Assembly (NCBI GenBank): GCA_004299235.1
Contig: SCQL01000024.1
Location: 1-64,000, forward strand
Origin: a bacterium
GTDB taxonomy: Bacteria; Chloroflexota; Dormibacteria; Dormibacterales; Dormibacteraceae
DNA: 64,000 nucleotides
Direction: 5' to 3'
Below the pieces are notes generated by a model. It was not told the origin of the DNA. It worked only from the letters and a program-made list of their open reading frames with translations, and searched no databases. The translations under genes and the position numbers were made by a program. The stretch's first letter is position 1, and the number at the start of each line of letters is the position of its first letter. This document shows positions 1 through 8,227 of this stretch, one piece after another.

Positions 1-354
1 CGACGCCGCCATCTCCCGCGTCCTGCTCGCCGGCTCGGTGGTGATCGACGTCGGCCGGGCGACGCGGGTGGTCTCGGCGCCGGCGCGGCGGGCGCTGCGG
101 CTCCGGGATCGCGGTTGCCGCTGGCCGGGCTGCGACCGCCAGGTCAACTGGTCGACGCCGCATCACATCGTCGCCTGGAGCAAAAACGGTCCGACCGACC
201 TGGCCAACCTCGTGCTTTTGTGCTTCGCTCACATCGCCTCGTCCACGAGGGGGGATGGCAGGTGGTCAAGGCCGGGCGCGAGTTCCGCTTCCTGCCGCCC
301 GAGCGGGTGGTGATGCGGCGGGCGCGCGGACCGGGTGTGCGCTGGGCGGCCTAG
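1..354 (+). pseudogene. HNH endonuclease (DUF222/13E12-like) C-terminal part, frameshifted and 5'-truncated by the window
   Basis: The frame open from base 2 reads the conserved C-terminal end of actinobacterial-type DUF222-HNH proteins: a stretch ending RDRGCRWPGCDR, then HHIVAW and LANLVLLCFAH. At about base 230 the match jumps to the next frame, which continues HRLVHEGGWQVV and ends at the TAG at 352-354. One missing C between CAC and ATC near 228-232 would restore LCFAHHRLVHEGGW, so the H-N-H core is split by a single-base deletion. The N-terminal part lies outside the window. Such genes are multicopy in many GC-rich genomes and often decay. It is either a true pseudogene or carries a one-base sequencing error. 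Confidence 0.75.
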
Positions 355-403
355 GTCGCGTAATCGCGGAACCGGTGCCTCTCCTACTCTGGGACAGGGC
401 ATC

Positions 404-1882
404 CTAGTCAGCCCTGTCGGCGGTAACGAGTGGCAGCTCGACCTCGAACGTGGCCCCTCCGCCCGGCGTTTCGGTGACCTTGACGCGGCCGCCATGGGCG
501 GTGACCACCGCGCTGACGATGGACAGGCCCAGCCCCGCGCCGCCGCTGTCCCGGCTCCGGCTCGGGTCCGCTCGGTAGAAGGGTTCGAATATCCGGTCCA
601 TCTGATCGGCCCGCAGGCCTGGGCCGTGGTCCGCGACCGACAGCCGTCCGTTGCCATCCGCTGTCGATACCGCGATGTCGACCGGGCTGAGCTGCGGCGT
701 GTGCACGAGTGCGTTGCGGACCAGGTTGCCCAGAACCTGTCGCAGCCGCGTGTCGTCTCCTTGGACGACCACCGGGCCTGGCGTGCTGAGGCTGATCTCA
801 CGCTGCGGCGCGACCGCGCGCGCGTCGGCCACGGCGTCTTCGGCGATGGCCTGCAGGTCGACCGGCTCATTCTCCAGCGGCCGGCCCTGGTCGAGCCGCG
901 CGATGAGCAGCATGTCGTCGACGAGCACCGACATGCGGACGGCCTCCTCTTCGATGCGGCGCCTCGCGAGCTCCGAGTCGGCCGGCGATTTCGCCGCGCC
1001 GCGCCGGAGCATCTCCGAGTAACCACGGATCGAGGTCAATGGGGTTCGCAGCTCGTGCGAGGCGTCCGCGACGAAGCGCCGCAGCCGCTGTTCGGTCTCG
1101 GTGCTCTGGGCGAACGCCGCCTCGATCTGGCTGAGCATGCCGTTCAGGGCCAGACCAAGCCGCCCGATCTCGGTTTCCGGTGTCGCGGGCTCGACGCGGC
1201 GGCTGAGGTCTCCCGCCGCGATATCCGCCGCCACGACGCCCATTCGCTGCAGCGGTCGCAGCCCGAGTCGGATGATGAGCAGCGCGAGCACCGCGGTTCC
1301 GGCGACGACGCTCAGGCCGATCAATGCCTCCAGCAGCAGCAGCTGGCTGAGCGTGGACTGAGCCTCCGTCAGCGGAACCGCAAACACGACGTATTGGCCA
1401 TCGAACAGGTTCTCGGGCCAGTCGGTCATCCGGTACTGCGACACGCCACCCGTCCCGCTGACGGTGAACGGAGGGGCAGGAGTGTCGATACCCGCGGTCG
1501 GCAGGGGCTTCGGCAGCACAGGGCTCGCCGGCCGGGTCGACGTCGAGCCGAACTGCAGCGTGCAGGCCGTGACCACCGTGCCGTCCAGGCCGATGAGCTC
1601 GGCGACCGTGCCGGCTGGATACTCGGCCGGAGCGCCCGGCACTCGCCTCGTGCATTGGCCGGCAATGACGGCGACCGCGGTGTCGACCATCGATCGCGTT
1701 CCCAGCTGCCGGTCGATCCTGCCGATCAGGGATGACTGCAGGGCTGCGTACGTGGCGATGTCGGAGATCAGCAGTCCGGTGGCCACCAGCGAGATGACAC
1801 CGATGAGCAGCCGCCCGCGCAGCGACCGGGTCATTTCCTGACCGCGCGGCGGCTCTTCACTTTCTGGGGCGGCGGAGGACAT
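404..1882 (-). CDS. Sensor histidine kinase, two transmembrane helices with HAMP
   Basis: A 492-residue membrane sensor kinase of the OmpR-partner class. Hydrophobic helices at about residues 25-47 and 178-205 bracket an extracytoplasmic sensor of about 130 residues. A HAMP region follows, then the dimerisation box ASHELRTPLTSIRGY with phospho-accepting His276, the N box VLGNLVRNALVH, and G boxes DHGPGL and GGAGLGLSIV. It overlaps the 3' end of the response-regulator gene by 26 bp, so the two are co-transcribed and probably translationally coupled. ATG at 1834 (MTRSLRGRLL) is an alternative start that would remove 16 polar residues and lies just after the regulator's stop. The general layout recalls mycobacterial TrcS/MprB-type kinases. 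The stimulus cannot be inferred. Confidence 0.93.
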   Translation of the reverse strand: MSSAAPESEEPPRGQEMTRSLRGRLLIGVISLVATGLLISDIATYAALQSSLIGRIDRQLGTRSMVDTAVAVIAGQCTRRVPGAPAEYPAGTVAELIGLDGTVVTACTLQFGSTSTRPASPVLPKPLPTAGIDTPAPPFTVSGTGGVSQYRMTDWPENLFDGQYVVFAVPLTEAQSTLSQLLLLEALIGLSVVAGTAVLALLIIRLGLRPLQRMGVVAADIAAGDLSRRVEPATPETEIGRLGLALNGMLSQIEAAFAQSTETEQRLRRFVADASHELRTPLTSIRGYSEMLRRGAAKSPADSELARRRIEEEAVRMSVLVDDMLLIARLDQGRPLENEPVDLQAIAEDAVADARAVAPQREISLSTPGPVVVQGDDTRLRQVLGNLVRNALVHTPQLSPVDIAVSTADGNGRLSVADHGPGLRADQMDRIFEPFYRADPSRSRDSGGAGLGLSIVSAVVTAHGGRVKVTETPGGGATFEVELPLVTADRAD

Positions 1883-2552
1883 AGCCGACGCCGCGCACGG
1901 TCTGGATGAGCGGTGGATCGTGGCGATCGACCTTCCGGCGCAGGTAGCTGATGTACGTCTCCAGGACGCTTGCGTCCCCGCCGAAGTCGTAATGCCACAC
2001 GTGGTCGAGAATCTGGCTGCGGGTGAGCACGCGGCCCGCGTTGATCAACAGGTAACGGAGCAAGCGGTACTCGGTGTTGGTCAGGTCGACGACGTGGCCG
2101 TGACGCCGGACCTCGTGGCCCTCGTCATCCAGCTCGAGGTCCTCGAGCGCGAGCTTGCCGGTTTCGGGCTCCGTGTTGCCGTGCCGCCTCAGCACCACCC
2201 GGACTCGTGCCATCAGCTCTTCGACGCTGAAAGGCTTGGTCACGTAGTCGTCGCCGCCGATGGTGAGGCCGTGCACCTTGTCTTCGGTCGCATCCCTGGC
2301 GGTGAGAAAGATGATCGGGACCTTTCTGCCCGCGCTGTTCAACCGGCGCAGCACCTCGAGACCGTCGATGTCGGGCAGCATCACGTCGAGAATCACCAGC
2401 GCCGGAGAGAACTGGGTCACCGCCGTCAGCGCACCGCGTCCAGTGGCGGCGGTCTTGACGCTGAAGCCTTCATAGCGGAGGGCCATGGCCACGAGCTCGG
2501 TGATGTTGGGCTCGTCGTCGACCACGAGCACGCGGGTCCCGTCGGGGTTCAC
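1857..2552 (-). CDS. OmpR/PhoB-family response regulator
   Basis: A 231-residue regulator, the usual family length. The receiver domain (about 1-120) has the acidic pair Asp12-Asp13, phospho-accepting Asp56 in LVILDVMLPDIDG, Thr84 and Lys106 in YVTKPF. The C-terminal winged helix (about 130-228) ends in the family signature YISYLRRKVD...IQTVRGVGYVLR. The start is a GTG at 2552. The gene is upstream of and overlaps its kinase, forming a two-gene operon reading away from the tRNA. Phosphorylation by the adjacent kinase would control DNA binding; targets are unknown. The receiver sequence resembles TrcR-type regulators, but that is only a family-level resemblance. Confidence 0.95.
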   Translation of the reverse strand: MNPDGTRVLVVDDEPNITELVAMALRYEGFSVKTAATGRGALTAVTQFSPALVILDVMLPDIDGLEVLRRLNSAGRKVPIIFLTARDATEDKVHGLTIGGDDYVTKPFSVEELMARVRVVLRRHGNTEPETGKLALEDLELDDEGHEVRRHGHVVDLTNTEYRLLRYLLINAGRVLTRSQILDHVWHYDFGGDASVLETYISYLRRKVDRHDPPLIQTVRGVGYVLRRPRK

Positions 2553-2709
2553 CCCTCAATGCTGGGCTCGATTCCTGGGAAATTGCTCAAAATCCGTTGG
2601 GAAGCGACTTGGGGTCTGCCCGGTCGCGATGCCGCCGGAAGGTGGAGCGTGATGCCGGCCGTTCCAGGGGCGGGGCTCGACGGTGGGTAAACTCTGCTGG
2701 TCGCGTTAA

Positions 2710-2782
2710 GCCCCCGTAGCTCAGGGGATAGAGCAGGACGGTCCTAACGTCAAGGTCGGGGGTTCGATTCCCTCCGGGGGCA
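2710..2782 (+). tRNA. tRNA-Arg (anticodon CCT)
   Basis: A 73-nt cloverleaf folds by eye. The 7-bp acceptor stem pairs GCCCCCG with CGGGGGC; the D arm has GCTC/GAGC stems; the anticodon loop is GTCCTAA with anticodon CCT; the variable loop is 5 nt; the T arm is GGGGG-TTCGATT-CCCTC. The discriminator base is A and CCA is not encoded. The outermost anticodon-stem pair (G27/A43) is mismatched while the inner four pair. It would read AGG codons. Confidence 0.93.
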
Positions 2783-2852
2783 CTTGTGTCGTTGACGGCG
2801 AAGCGAATACGCCGGCTGCAGCCCGTCAGGCAGGGGACTCGGCGTGCCGCCT

Positions 2853-3002
2853 TCAGCGCTGCGCGCGCCAACTCCAGCGCGCCGAGCGGCCGGCGCTGGC
2901 CGTCACGAGCTCCTGTTCACGCAGTTGGCGAAGAACTTGACGCATGGTGGCGTCGCTGATGCCGGGGAGCGCCTGACGAAGGTTTGAAGCCGGGTGCACC
3001 AT
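2853..3002 (-). CDS. Possible 49-residue winged-helix remnant
   Basis: A short ATG-initiated frame of 49 codons reads ...LRQALPGISDATMRQVLR followed by QLREQELVTASAGRSARW. This looks like the end of a winged-helix DNA-binding domain: helix, recognition helix, and a wing finishing with the GRSARW motif common at the C-termini of some ATP-binding/helicase-like regulators. An in-frame TAG immediately precedes the ATG, so no longer protein is readable here. It lies between the tRNA and the M23 peptidase gene. It is probably the decayed tail of a larger gene rather than a working protein, and could be chance. Confidence 0.3.
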   Translation of the reverse strand: MVHPASNLRQALPGISDATMRQVLRQLREQELVTASAGRSARWSWRAQR

Positions 3003-3054
3003 CTACTCGTGCACGGTGGCCATCAGCCCATGAGCTGTGCCACGCGGGCGCCGA

Positions 3055-4380
3055 TCAGGCCGCGGCCGGTGCCGGAAGGTAGGGCATCGGGTCGACGACC
3101 TGGCCCTCCACCCGCAGCTCGAAGTGCACGTGCGGCCCGGTCGAGTACCCCGTCGATCCCTCCAGCCCGACACGCTGCCCGCGCACGACCAGGTCATCGA
3201 CCAAGACGTCGGTCTCGAGCAGGTGGCCGTACAGGGTCATGATCCCGCCGCCGTGGGCGACGACGACGTAGTTCCCGTAGCCCACCCCCGAGTGGCCGAC
3301 CGCAACCACGATGCCGTCGGCGGCGGCCAGCACCGGGGTGCCCAGCGGAGCGGCGATGTCGATGCCGGTGTGGAAGTGGGGGAACGGTCCGAGCGGGGGT
3401 TCGAGGACGAGGTTGGTCGGGCCGAACGGCTGCGTCACGCGCGCGCCGGCCATCGGCCAGGCAAGGGTCAATCCGGCCACGGTCCTGCTCGCCGGCAGTT
3501 CCCCCGCCACCAGCGCGAGCCCCGTCCCCACCTGGGCCTGGTTCCATGCCTGCTGGTACGCCCTTTGAAGCAGGTCCAGCTCCTCCTGCTCGAGCAGCTG
3601 GGCGAGGTTGGCCGTCACCTCGGGAGGCTGGTTTTGCAGCCCGGCGGCAGCGTCCTGAAGGCGCTTCGTGAGCCCGGCCAGCTGGTTGTTGATGCCGTTC
3701 TGGGTGTTCATCAGCACCTCCAGAGCGCCGAGGTCGGCGACGAGCCCGTCTCGCAGCGCGTGCTCGCGGTCCAGCTCGGCTGCGAGGTCGGCACGGTCGG
3801 CCTGCAGCTTTTCGAGGTCGGCTTGCAGCCGCGCCTGCAAGGCGTGCGCGCGCTGGCCGGCGACGACAAGGTCGGCGGTGGCGAGGATCGCGTCACGCAG
3901 GTTTCCGGTACGAGCGACGAGGACCAATAGCGAATCGGGCTGCCGGTAGATCGCTCGCGCCATGGCGGCGACCTGCGTCCTCTCGACTTCGATGCGGTCC
4001 TGGGTCTGCGAGATCTGCGTGTCGAGCTGGGAGATCCGGTCTTCGAGGCCGGCGATGCGAGCCTCCTCGCGGGCGATCTGGTCGGTCAAGATCCGCTCGC
4101 TCGCGGCTGTCTGGTCGAGTACGAGCGCCAGCTGCTGCTCGGCGGTCAGCGCTTGGGCGAGGTCGCCGCCAAGCTGTGCCCGCAGATGGTCGTACGCGGC
4201 CTGCGTCGCGTCCGGCGCCGGGCAGGTCGGCGCGGGCGAGGCCAGCCGTGCGCCGGAAGCCGCACTGGTGCCCGCTGGACTGGGCGACGGGCACGTCGAC
4301 GGATTCGCGGCGCCTGCGCTCGAGACCTGCAGCGCGAGCAGCGCGCCGGCCAGGGCCAGCGCGCCCAATCCGCGAGTCAC
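3055..4380 (-). CDS. Secreted coiled-coil M23 peptidase (EnvC/PcsB/RipC-like), FtsEX partner
   Basis: A 441-residue exported protein. Residues 1-24 form a signal peptide (MTRGLGALALAGALLALQVS) ending near AGA-A. Residues about 60-270 are rich in Leu, Ala, Gln and Glu heptads, a long coiled coil of the kind that docks to FtsX. The C-terminal LytM/M23 domain has zinc ligands in HTGIDIAAP and GPHVHFELR, so the catalytic site looks intact. Its ATG overlaps the stop of the FtsE-FtsX fusion gene by 4 nt. In characterised bacteria FtsEX activates a coiled-coil amidase activator or peptidoglycan hydrolase (EnvC, PcsB, RipC) at the septum; genomic coupling here argues for the same job. Because the zinc ligands are kept, this one is probably a hydrolase itself, not only an activator. 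Confidence 0.9.
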   Translation of the reverse strand: MTRGLGALALAGALLALQVSSAGAANPSTCPSPSPAGTSAASGARLASPAPTCPAPDATQAAYDHLRAQLGGDLAQALTAEQQLALVLDQTAASERILTDQIAREEARIAGLEDRISQLDTQISQTQDRIEVERTQVAAMARAIYRQPDSLLVLVARTGNLRDAILATADLVVAGQRAHALQARLQADLEKLQADRADLAAELDREHALRDGLVADLGALEVLMNTQNGINNQLAGLTKRLQDAAAGLQNQPPEVTANLAQLLEQEELDLLQRAYQQAWNQAQVGTGLALVAGELPASRTVAGLTLAWPMAGARVTQPFGPTNLVLEPPLGPFPHFHTGIDIAAPLGTPVLAAADGIVVAVGHSGVGYGNYVVVAHGGGIMTLYGHLLETDVLVDDLVVRGQRVGLEGSTGYSTGPHVHFELRVEGQVVDPMPYLPAPAAA

Positions 4381-6185
4381 GCGCGGATCTGCCGGAAGCC
4401 GAGCGTCGCGGTCAGCGCGCCCAGGACCAGGCCGGCCGCGATGACGGTGGCGAGCACGAGCTGGACCAGATCGGGACCGACGCCCGGCAGGACCTGGGCG
4501 TACGTGGCGGATGCCAAGTGATTGGCGAGGAGCCAGGCGCCCGCGACCGCCGCGGCCGCCAGCGCGCCGGCCAGCGCGCCGGTCGTGAGGCCCTCGACGA
4601 CGAACGGCCCGCGAAGCATCCAGCCCGCGGCGCCCAGGAGGCGCGTCACCTTCACCTCATCCCGTCGCGCCGCGGCAATGCCGCGCATCGCGTTGGCGAT
4701 CACCGCGTAAGCGACCAAAGCGAACAGCAGGACGAGCCCGCCGCCCACCGCGCCGGCGACGAGCGCGACCCGGCGGAGCCGCGAATAGGTGTCTGGATCG
4801 TAGGAGGTCGGGTACGAGGAGTCCACAGCTGGATCTCCGGTGACGGAGGCGGCGACCACTCCGACGTTCGTCACCTGCCGAACCTGGACGTCAAGGCTCG
4901 CTGGAAACGGGTTGGTCGTGCTCAGGCTCGCCAGGTTGTCGAGACCGGGATGGCTGCCCGCCTCGGCCAGCGCCGCCTCGGGGCTCAACTCGGTGACCGA
5001 AGCCACCCTGGGGTCCGCGACGAGGCGAGCCTTGAGCGCCGACACGGCATCAGGCGTCGCGCCCGCTGCCAGGTAGACGCGCACGATCGAGGCCTGCGCG
5101 GCCTGCTGGGCCGCGACGCGGTCGAGGGCAAGCCCGACCAGGGCGAGCGCCCCGCAAAAGACGAGCAGCAAGGCCATCGATCCCAGCGCCGGTGCGGTCA
5201 GTCGCAGGTCACGAGTCCAGCTGCGCAGCCCGCCGAACACCACGAGCCGGAAGCTGTTGGCGCACAGCGCAACCAGCCGGCGCCAGACCGGAAGTCGGGA
5301 CGGCCGCGCCGCGCGCTTTCGCGGCCGCTCGTGGACTGGAAGCAGGCGGCGCCACAGCGGTTGCGCGGCATGACCGCCATTGCTTTCAAGCTGCCGCGAC
5401 CCGTTCAGCAGGACCTTGCCGCTGGGGAGGCGCAGCAGGCGGCTCGAGCGGAACGTTGGCTGATGCGTGGCGACGATGACCGCGGTGCCGTTGGCGGCCG
5501 CCTCTTCGAGGAGGCGCATGACGACCTGAGCGTTGTCCTCGTCGACGCCAGCGAGGGGCTCGTCGGCGAGGAGCACTCGAGGGCGTGCGGCCAGCGCGCG
5601 GGCGACCGCCACGCGCTGCCTCTCGCCGGCTGAGAGCTGGTGCGGGTACGAGCGCCGCTTGTGCAGCAGGCCGAGGGACTCCAGCGCTTCGAGCGCCCGC
5701 TGCCTGGTGGTGCGGTATGGCAGCTGCGGAGCGCGCACCTGCAATGCCAGGACGAGGTTCTCGAGGACGTCGAGTCGCGGCAGCAGCCGCTGCTCCTGAA
5801 AGATGAAGGCGACGTCCCTGCGGATCCGTCCCAGGCCGCGGCGCCACCACCGATGCAGACCGCGGCCTTCCACCCACACCTCGCCACGGCTCGGGCGCAG
5901 CTGGCCGTGGACGAGGCGCAGAAATGTCGTTTTGCCTGAGCCGCTCGGACCCGTAACCTCGACCAACTCGCCGGGTGTGACGGTGAAGCTGATATCGCTC
6001 AGCACAGCCGTCCGGCCGAAGGATTTGGTCACCCGCGTGAGCCGGACCACCGGCTCCGTCGCCACCGCGTCGGCGGCCGGAGGGCGATGATGTGCCGCCC
6101 CGTTGTTTTTCGCGCGCATCCCATCGGTGGCCGCGCCGTGCTTCGAGACGCGCGCGCCGTCAGTGGCTACCTGTCGGTATCCCAC
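4377..6185 (-). CDS. FtsE-FtsX fusion protein (cell-division ABC transporter-like, single chain)
   Basis: One uninterrupted 602-codon frame encodes both halves of FtsEX. Residues about 46-265 are the FtsE ATPase: Walker A GPSGSGKTT (79-87), Q-loop Gln130, signature LSAGERQRVAVARAL, Walker B VLLADEP and switch His241. A basic linker (about 266-300) leads to FtsX: first TM helix about 332-352, an extracytoplasmic domain about 355-470, then three TM helices to the C-terminus, with the cytoplasmic loop AARRDEVKVTRLLGA. In most bacteria FtsE and FtsX are separate polypeptides. The start is GTG 6185; ATG at residue 23 is possible. A TACTCT hexamer at 6201-6206 could be its -10. The next gene, overlapping by 4 nt, is the likely substrate hydrolase. 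All ATPase motifs are intact. Confidence 0.93.
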   Translation of the reverse strand: MGYRQVATDGARVSKHGAATDGMRAKNNGAAHHRPPAADAVATEPVVRLTRVTKSFGRTAVLSDISFTVTPGELVEVTGPSGSGKTTFLRLVHGQLRPSRGEVWVEGRGLHRWWRRGLGRIRRDVAFIFQEQRLLPRLDVLENLVLALQVRAPQLPYRTTRQRALEALESLGLLHKRRSYPHQLSAGERQRVAVARALAARPRVLLADEPLAGVDEDNAQVVMRLLEEAAANGTAVIVATHQPTFRSSRLLRLPSGKVLLNGSRQLESNGGHAAQPLWRRLLPVHERPRKRAARPSRLPVWRRLVALCANSFRLVVFGGLRSWTRDLRLTAPALGSMALLLVFCGALALVGLALDRVAAQQAAQASIVRVYLAAGATPDAVSALKARLVADPRVASVTELSPEAALAEAGSHPGLDNLASLSTTNPFPASLDVQVRQVTNVGVVAASVTGDPAVDSSYPTSYDPDTYSRLRRVALVAGAVGGGLVLLFALVAYAVIANAMRGIAAARRDEVKVTRLLGAAGWMLRGPFVVEGLTTGALAGALAAAAVAGAWLLANHLASATYAQVLPGVGPDLVQLVLATVIAAGLVLGALTATLGFRQIRA

Positions 6186-6243
6186 CCCTTTCCACAGGAC
6201 AGAGTAGTCCTCGCCACGCTCAGGAAAACCTCAGGTTTCGATG

Positions 6244-6262
6244 ACCGCCGGCGAGGCCGGCG
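6244..6262. repeat. GC-rich hairpin in the ftsEX-regulator intergenic region
   Basis: CCGCCGGC and GCCGGCGG pair perfectly around a GAG loop in the divergent region 6186-6377. A second small inverted repeat (AAACCT/AGGTTT) lies just upstream at about 6225-6239. No T-run follows, so neither is an obvious terminator. A TATAAG hexamer near 6323 could be a -10 for the downstream regulator. Confidence 0.4.
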
Positions 6263-6377
6263 GCCCACCGGCGCCTGCGGCTTGCAGGGTGGCGCAGGTG
6301 TTCGTGGTCGTTCAGAAATCTGTATAAGGCACACTAGGAGTCCGAGAATCTGTGGTGTTATTTACACGAGGGTTGGC

Positions 6378-8177
6378 GTGAGGAGCCGGCATAAGTTGAG
6401 GGACGTGCGGATCGAAGGTGGGGGGGAGGACTCGAGCCTTGCCGCTCGGGAGCTGAGCTTTCTCGTGCGGCTCGCTCAGGCGGCGGCTTCGACGCAACGG
6501 CCGGACGAGCTGCTGGAGCTCATCATCCGCGAGGCCACGTCGGCGACGGGTACCGACGTGTGTTCGCTTTACCTGGTTACACCCCGCGGCCGCGAGCTGC
6601 TGCTGACGGCCACGAACGGGCTCAACGAAAACATGGTGGGCAAGGTGGTCATGCGGTTGGGCGAGGGCATCACGGGCTGGGTCGCTGAGAGCCGGCAGCC
6701 GACGGTGGTGCCGGATGTGAGCCAGGAGCCGCATTGGAAGTGGGTGCCGGGCCTCGACGAGGACCGCTTCCAGTCCATGCTCTCGGTGCCCATCGAATCG
6801 GGCCCCCGTCTCGTCGGCGTCCTCAACGTGCAGAGCGCCGCGAAGCGCGACTTCGACTCGGGCGACATCGACTTCCTGCGCGCCATCGCGGGCCAGGTGG
6901 CGGGGATCCTCGAGCGGAGCGAGCTGCAGCGGCGCATGGAGGCTCAGCTCGCGGAGATCCAGATGTCGCATGACATCCACGAGCGCTTCACGAAGCTCTC
7001 GCTCGAAGGCGCCGGCATCCGATCGATCCTCGAGGTTGTCGGCTCGCTGGCGGGCGGGCGGGCTGCGCTCTACTCGGCGGACGGGTACCGGGTGCGGGGA
7101 GCGGGGGAGTCGACCGACGGCATGCCCCAGCGCATTCACGTCCCCAGCCCGCTCGCCCAGGCCGGGGCCAGAGAGGTCCGGATCAACGCGGGACGACCGG
7201 CGAGGGCGCTGGACGTGGTGCCGGTGCGCGCTGGCTCCGACGTGCTGGGGCTGCTCGCGGTCGGCGTGGATGAGAAGACGGTGGATTCCCACGGCCGGCG
7301 CCGTGCCCTCGAGCACGGGTCGACGGTGCTGGCGCTGGAGCTCTCCAAGGAGCGGGCCGCGGCCGAGGTCGAGCGCCGGCTGCGCGGCGATCTGGTCGAA
7401 GAGGTCCTTGCCGGCGGACTCGAAGCTGACGAGGCCGAGCGTGTCGCGCGCCAGGCGGAGCGCTTGGGCCACAGACTCCCGCAGCGCGCGTGGGTCGTCG
7501 TCCTGGAACCGGACGACGACGACACAGAGGCGGCGCTCGGAGCGCGCGGCCAGCAGGACCGGCTGGACGGCGCGCTCAGCGGCCTGATCCGCTCCCGGCT
7601 GCCCGGCGCCCTCACCCTGGTCCGCTCCGCGTCAGCGGTGTTCCTGGTCCCCGACGAGTTGGCTTCCGACCTGCCGACGGTGGAGAAGCTCGCCGGCCAG
7701 GTCCTGGCCGCGGCCGCCCCGGTGATGAAGCCCGGCACCGCCTCGGTCGGGATCGGGAACGTGGCCAATGGTGTCGGCGAGCTCGCCCGGTCGCACATCG
7801 AAGCCCGACAGGCGCTGCGGCTCACGCGCCGCGCCGGTGGGCGCGGCCGGGTCGCGTCCTATCGCTCGCTGGGAGCGTTCCGGCTGTTGCTGGAGGTGCA
7901 GAGCCCCGACGCGCTGCGCCGCTTCGTCGACGAGCTGCTCGGCACGCTGCTGCAGTACGCGCAATCACGGGATACGCCGCTGCTGGAGACGCTCGAGGCT
8001 CTTTCGGCGGCGCGCTGGGTGCGGCGGGCGGCCGCCCGGCAGCTGGGGATCCACATCAACTCGATGAGCTACCGGGTGGAGCGGATCCAGGCGCTCACCG
8101 GCCTGCAGCTGGACGACCCGGAAACGCGAGTCGCGATCTCCATCGCCCTGCGTGCCCGCGCCATGCTCGGGATGTAG
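6378..8177 (+). CDS. GAF-domain transcriptional regulator with PucR/CdaR-type C-terminal HTH
   Basis: From GTG 6378 this is a 599-residue cytoplasmic regulator. Residues about 15-190 are a GAF sensor domain (DELLELIIREATSATGTDVCSLYLV...MLSVPIESGPRLVGVLNVQ). A middle section of about 190 residues follows, then a CdaR-like region. The C-terminus carries the PucR-family helix-turn-helix (AAARQLGIHINSMSYRVERI, then LDDPETRVAISIALRA). The longer open frame back to 6087 is antisense to ftsE and has no homology, so GTG 6378, 5 nt after GAGGG, is preferred. It converges on glnA across a shared terminator. PucR-type proteins usually control catabolic or nitrogen genes, so a role in regulating the adjacent nitrogen genes is plausible but unproven. 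Confidence 0.85.
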   Translation: MRSRHKLRDVRIEGGGEDSSLAARELSFLVRLAQAAASTQRPDELLELIIREATSATGTDVCSLYLVTPRGRELLLTATNGLNENMVGKVVMRLGEGITGWVAESRQPTVVPDVSQEPHWKWVPGLDEDRFQSMLSVPIESGPRLVGVLNVQSAAKRDFDSGDIDFLRAIAGQVAGILERSELQRRMEAQLAEIQMSHDIHERFTKLSLEGAGIRSILEVVGSLAGGRAALYSADGYRVRGAGESTDGMPQRIHVPSPLAQAGAREVRINAGRPARALDVVPVRAGSDVLGLLAVGVDEKTVDSHGRRRALEHGSTVLALELSKERAAAEVERRLRGDLVEEVLAGGLEADEAERVARQAERLGHRLPQRAWVVVLEPDDDDTEAALGARGQQDRLDGALSGLIRSRLPGALTLVRSASAVFLVPDELASDLPTVEKLAGQVLAAAAPVMKPGTASVGIGNVANGVGELARSHIEARQALRLTRRAGGRGRVASYRSLGAFRLLLEVQSPDALRRFVDELLGTLLQYAQSRDTPLLETLEALSAARWVRRAAARQLGIHINSMSYRVERIQALTGLQLDDPETRVAISIALRARAMLGM

Positions 8178-8186
8178 AGAAACAAA

Positions 8187-8213
8187 AAGGGCCCCGGTCG
8201 AACCGGGGCCCTT
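8187..8213 (-). terminator. Strong intrinsic terminator for glnA (shared by convergent genes)
   Basis: A perfect 12-bp stem (AAGGGCCCCGGT with ACCGGGGCCCTT) closes a 3-nt loop. On the minus strand it is followed by TTTTTGTTT, a good U-tract, so it terminates glnA, whose stop is at 8228. On the plus strand it lies 10 nt after the regulator's stop but lacks a T-run. Confidence 0.88.
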
Positions 8214-8227
8214 CGGAGAGTGGTCCT

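Noticed and set aside
335-1735. Long plus-strand frame (466 codons) over the histidine kinase
   Set aside because: Arg/Asp-rich shadow of the kinase gene; no domain, and the opposite strand has full conserved motifs.
2587-2871. Open frame containing GGNRTPDL and YPLSYGG on the minus strand
   Set aside because: This is the antisense translation of the tRNA-Arg gene, a well known false protein pattern; not a gene.
6087-6377. N-terminal extension of the GAF/PucR regulator
   Set aside because: It is antisense to ftsE and has no homology; the regulator is better started at GTG 6378.
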